A DNA stretch of 20,988 bases from a virus. Positions 18,386-20,988 of this stretch are shown piece after piece (within the stretch, counting starts at the first letter, position 1; each line of letters begins with the position of its first letter). The position numbers and the translations under genes are program-made. Below the pieces are notes generated by a model. The model saw nothing but the letters and a program-made list of their open reading frames with translations. It did not search any database and was not told the origin of the DNA. The DNA is taken from positions 1-20,988 of IMG/VR virus record IMGVR_UViG_3300025889_015021; one strand, 5' to 3'.

Positions 18386-20988
18386 AGAATTAACTTTTTC
18401 TTCCAGTGAAGACAATCTTTCTTTGAGTTCTTGGTTTTCGACATCAAGTTCTTTGATTGCATTAACAAGAACAGGAAGTAAGTGCTCATGAGTAACACCC
18501 CACTTATCTATGTTAGATTTTGATGCAATGATTGTTTCATCACCTTCAAGTTCTGCAACCTCTTGAGCACTGAATCCATATCTGACTCTTTTATCAGTAA
18601 CCTCATTCGTTTCTCTATTCTTAAATGAATATTTGATAGGATTAATATTCTGTAAGAATCCTCTTCCATGAGGTACATCACCATAAACACACTTATCTCT
18701 AATATCAGAAATAACTGTCCATGCTACTTGTATTGCGGCGCATGAGTGATTTGCATTACCCATTATAATACAATTATCACTTGTCGTCAGATTAATCAAT
18801 CCTGATGGAGATCCAGATGTTTGTCCAGCATTAACACCAAACGCAATATTATTACTACCTGTTGTATTATTGCATCCTGCATTACAACCAAAGAAGTTAT
18901 TATTACCTCCAGTGGTGTTGCCTCTTCCTGCACTACAACCAATGAAGTTATTAAAACCTCCAGTGGTGTTAGCGTATCCTGCATTATTACCAATGAAGTT
19001 ATTATAATTTCCAGTGGTGTTGCATCTTCCTGCACTAGCACCTAAGAAGGTATTAAAACTTCCAGTGGTGTTGTATCTTCCTGCACGACAACCTAAGAAG
19101 TTATTATAACCTCCAGTGGTATTACATCCTCCAGTGTGTTCTCCCCCAATAAAGATATTATAAGATCCAGTGGTGTTGCATCTTCCTGCATAACGACCTA
19201 AGAAGGTATTAAAACTTCCAGTGGTGTTGCCTCTTCCTGCACTACAACCAATGAAGTTATTAAAACCTCCAGTGGTGTTAGATAATCCTGCACTATTACC
19301 AAAGAAGTTATTTTGAGTTCCAGTGGTGTTGTTGAATCCTGCACAGAAACCAATGAAGTTATTACAAGCACCAGAACCAGAAGCACACTTACCGGCATAA
19401 GTTCCTAAGAAGTTATTATGTTGTCCAGTGACCGTTGCACAACAACCGGCACCACGACCGATCATATTGTTACAGGATCCAGTGCCGTTGATGAATCCTG
19501 CACCATTACCAATGAAGTTATTAGAAGTTCCAGTGGTGTTGGATCTTCCTGCACAATATCCTAAGAAGTTATTACCACTTCCAGTGGTGTTGGATCTTCC
19601 TGCTTCACGACCAAAGAAGTTATTACAACTTCCAGTGGTGTTAAATGTTCCTGCATAAGAACCAATGAAGTTATTAAAACATCCAGTGGTGTTGAGTCTT
19701 CCTGCATTATTACCTAAGAAGTTATTAAAACCTCCAGTGGTGTTGCAGTATCCTGCATTAAGACCTAAGAAGTTATTATCACTTCCAGTGGTGTTGAGTC
19801 TTCCTGCATTTGGACCTAAGAAGTTATTTTGATATCCAGTGGTGTTGGCGAATCCTGCACAATTACCAAAGAAGTTATTATTACCTCCAGTGGTGTTGGA
19901 TCTTCCTGCACTAGCACCTAAGAAGTTATTATAACTTCCAGTGGTGTTGGAGAGTCCTGCACATAAACCAATGAAGATATTAGAACAACCAGAACCAGAA
20001 GCACACTTACCGGCATAAGTTCCTAAGAAGTTATTATGTTGTCCAGTGACCGTTGCACATTGACCGGTACCACGACCGATCATATTGTTACAGCATCCAG
20101 TGGTGTTTGCTAATCCTGTATTACGACCTAAGAAGTTATTACTACTTCCGGTGGTGTTGCAGCATCCTGCATTAACACCAAGGAAGTTATTATTAGTTCC
20201 AGTGGTGTTGGAGAGTCCTGCATAACGACCAAAGAAGTTATTATAAGATCCAGTGGTGTTGTTGAGTCCTGCACTACAACCAATGAAGTTATTATGAGTT
20301 CCAGTGGTGTTGAAGTATCCTGCACTATTACCAAGGAAGTTATTATTACCTCCAGTGGTGTTTGCTAATCCTGCATTACAACCAAAGAAGTTATTATTAG
20401 ATCCAGTGGTGTTGTAGTATCCTGCATTAAACCCAATGAAGTTATTATGAGTACCAGAACCAGAAGCACACTTACCGGCATAAGTTCCTAAGAAGGTATT
20501 ATGTTGTCCAGTGACCGTTGCACAACGACCGGCACCAAGACCGATCATATTGTTACAGCATCCAGTGGTGTTTGCTAATCCTGCATTACGACCAATGAAG
20601 TTATTAAAGGATCCAGTGGTGTTGCAGCATCCTGCATTAACACCAAGGAAGTTATTATTAGTTCCAGTGGTGTTGGAGAGTCCTGCATAACGACCAAAGA
20701 AGTTATTATAAGATCCAGTGGTGTTGTTGAGTCCTGCACTACAACCAATGAAGTTATTATGAGTTCCAGTGGTGTTGAAGTATCCTGCACTATTACCAAG
20801 GAAGTTATTATTACCTCCAGAACCAGAAGCACACTTACCGGCATAAGTTCCTAAGAAGGTATTATGTGATCCAGTGACCGTTGCACATTGACCGGCACCA
20901 AGACCGATCATATTGTTACAGCATCCAGTGGTGTTTGCTAATCCTGCATTACGACCAATGAAGTTATTAAAGGATCCAGTGGTGTTGC
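18371..20988 (-). CDS. Repetitive tail/fibre protein with S74 intramolecular chaperone (5'-partial)
   Basis: The frame is open to the right edge of the window, so the N-terminus lies outside; at least 871 codons are visible. Most of it is tandem 17-aa (a few 18-aa) units of the type NNFLGxxAGxxNTTGxx, likely an elongated beta-solenoid or fibrous trimer. The last ~114 residues are an S74 chaperone. The SDIRDK motif (S735, K740 counted from the M encoded at 20911) supplies the Ser-Lys dyad for autocleavage. NPIKYSF and YGFSAQEVAE follow, then a terminal coiled coil (about 823-846). It is presumably the adsorption fibre. Confidence 0.9.
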   Translation of the reverse strand, partial: NTTGSFNNFIGRNAGLANTTGCCNNMIGLGAGQCATVTGSHNTFLGTYAGKCASGSGGNNNFLGNSAGYFNTTGTHNNFIGCSAGLNNTTGSYNNFFGRYAGLSNTTGTNNNFLGVNAGCCNTTGSFNNFIGRNAGLANTTGCCNNMIGLGAGRCATVTGQHNTFLGTYAGKCASGSGTHNNFIGFNAGYYNTTGSNNNFFGCNAGLANTTGGNNNFLGNSAGYFNTTGTHNNFIGCSAGLNNTTGSYNNFFGRYAGLSNTTGTNNNFLGVNAGCCNTTGSSNNFLGRNTGLANTTGCCNNMIGRGTGQCATVTGQHNNFLGTYAGKCASGSGCSNIFIGLCAGLSNTTGSYNNFLGASAGRSNTTGGNNNFFGNCAGFANTTGYQNNFLGPNAGRLNTTGSDNNFLGLNAGYCNTTGGFNNFLGNNAGRLNTTGCFNNFIGSYAGTFNTTGSCNNFFGREAGRSNTTGSGNNFLGYCAGRSNTTGTSNNFIGNGAGFINGTGSCNNMIGRGAGCCATVTGQHNNFLGTYAGKCASGSGACNNFIGFCAGFNNTTGTQNNFFGNSAGLSNTTGGFNNFIGCSAGRGNTTGSFNTFLGRYAGRCNTTGSYNIFIGGEHTGGCNTTGGYNNFLGCRAGRYNTTGSFNTFLGASAGRCNTTGNYNNFIGNNAGYANTTGGFNNFIGCSAGRGNTTGGNNNFFGCNAGCNNTTGSNNIAFGVNAGQTSGSPSGLINLTTSDNCIIMGNANHSCAAIQVAWTVISDIRDKCVYGDVPHGRGFLQNINPIKYSFKNRETNEVTDKRVRYGFSAQEVAELEGDETIIASKSNIDKWGVTHEHLLPVLVNAIKELDVENQELKERLSSLEEKVNSLLNN
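18840..20988. repeat. Tandem 51-bp fibre repeats with higher-order repeat
   Basis: The basic unit is 51 nt (17 aa), with 54-nt variants. A two-unit cassette coding NTFLGTYAGKCASGSG beside NNMIG..ATVTG occurs four times, beginning at about 19371, 19989, 20454 and 20817. The spacings are 618, 465 and 363 bp, that is 12, 9 and 7 units. About 209 bp at 20147-20355 is identical to the block 465 bp to its right. Confidence 0.9.

Noticed and set aside
18796-20844. Minus-strand and plus-strand ORFs inside the fibre with ITSLVVVQD-type repeats
   Set aside because: These are other frames of the 51-bp tandem repeat, which stays open because the unit length is a multiple of three.

Overview
The window looks like part of a T4-like marine cyanophage genome (a myovirus of Synechococcus or Prochlorococcus). 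Essentially every gene is on the minus strand. The DNA is A+T-rich, genes are small and tightly packed with many ATGA or TGATG stop/start overlaps, and no host gene, tRNA or rRNA is seen. The assignment rests on several points. There is a T4 Rnl1-type RNA ligase, a DEAH-box SF2 helicase and a GIY-YIG homing-type endonuclease. NATAAATA-type late promoters are present. A run of small proteins (about 11.4-14.3 kb) resembles, from memory, conserved hypothetical proteins of cyanomyoviruses. A carbamoyltransferase, a sulfotransferase and an S74-terminated fibre lie at the right end. No database search was possible.

Region 1 (1-9825), read right to left, is an accessory region of mostly unrecognised small genes. 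Its hallmark is an intergenic repeat of about 40 bp present in 11 copies, with a 21-nt invariant core. The sense strand of the core contains TCACCTCC, the 16S rRNA anti-Shine-Dalgarno sequence, and the genes that follow each copy lack a Shine-Dalgarno. The repeat supplies or overlaps stop codons of several upstream genes, and in two genes it encodes the last five residues. The region holds an RNA ligase (82-1224), a five-gene array of pentapeptide-repeat proteins (2237-4454), several single-pass membrane microproteins, an SF2 helicase (7493-8671) and a divergent ligase-like nucleotidyltransferase (8888-9775). Two copies of a ~113-bp module (1503-1615, 7379-7491), each with a promoter-like end, lie at unit boundaries. 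The region is bounded on the right by a GIY-YIG endonuclease (9805-10476) under a near-perfect sigma70 promoter.

Region 2 (10.5-14.5 kb) lacks the repeat. It holds a basic disordered protein behind a late promoter, a 57-aa gene behind an early-type promoter, a secreted HEXXH metalloprotease-like protein, and an overlapping string of small conserved-looking cyanophage genes. It ends in a short glutaredoxin-like remnant.

Region 3 (14.5-20.99 kb) reads as a surface and adsorption module. It contains a NodU/CmcH-type carbamoyltransferase, a GT9-like glycosyltransferase overlapping it, a small phage protein behind a late promoter, a PAPS-type sulfotransferase and a very repetitive fibre with a C-terminal S74 chaperone domain. 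The fibre runs off the right end of the window. The three glycan-active enzymes next to the fibre suggest modification of virion or host surface glycans, but this is inferred from context only.
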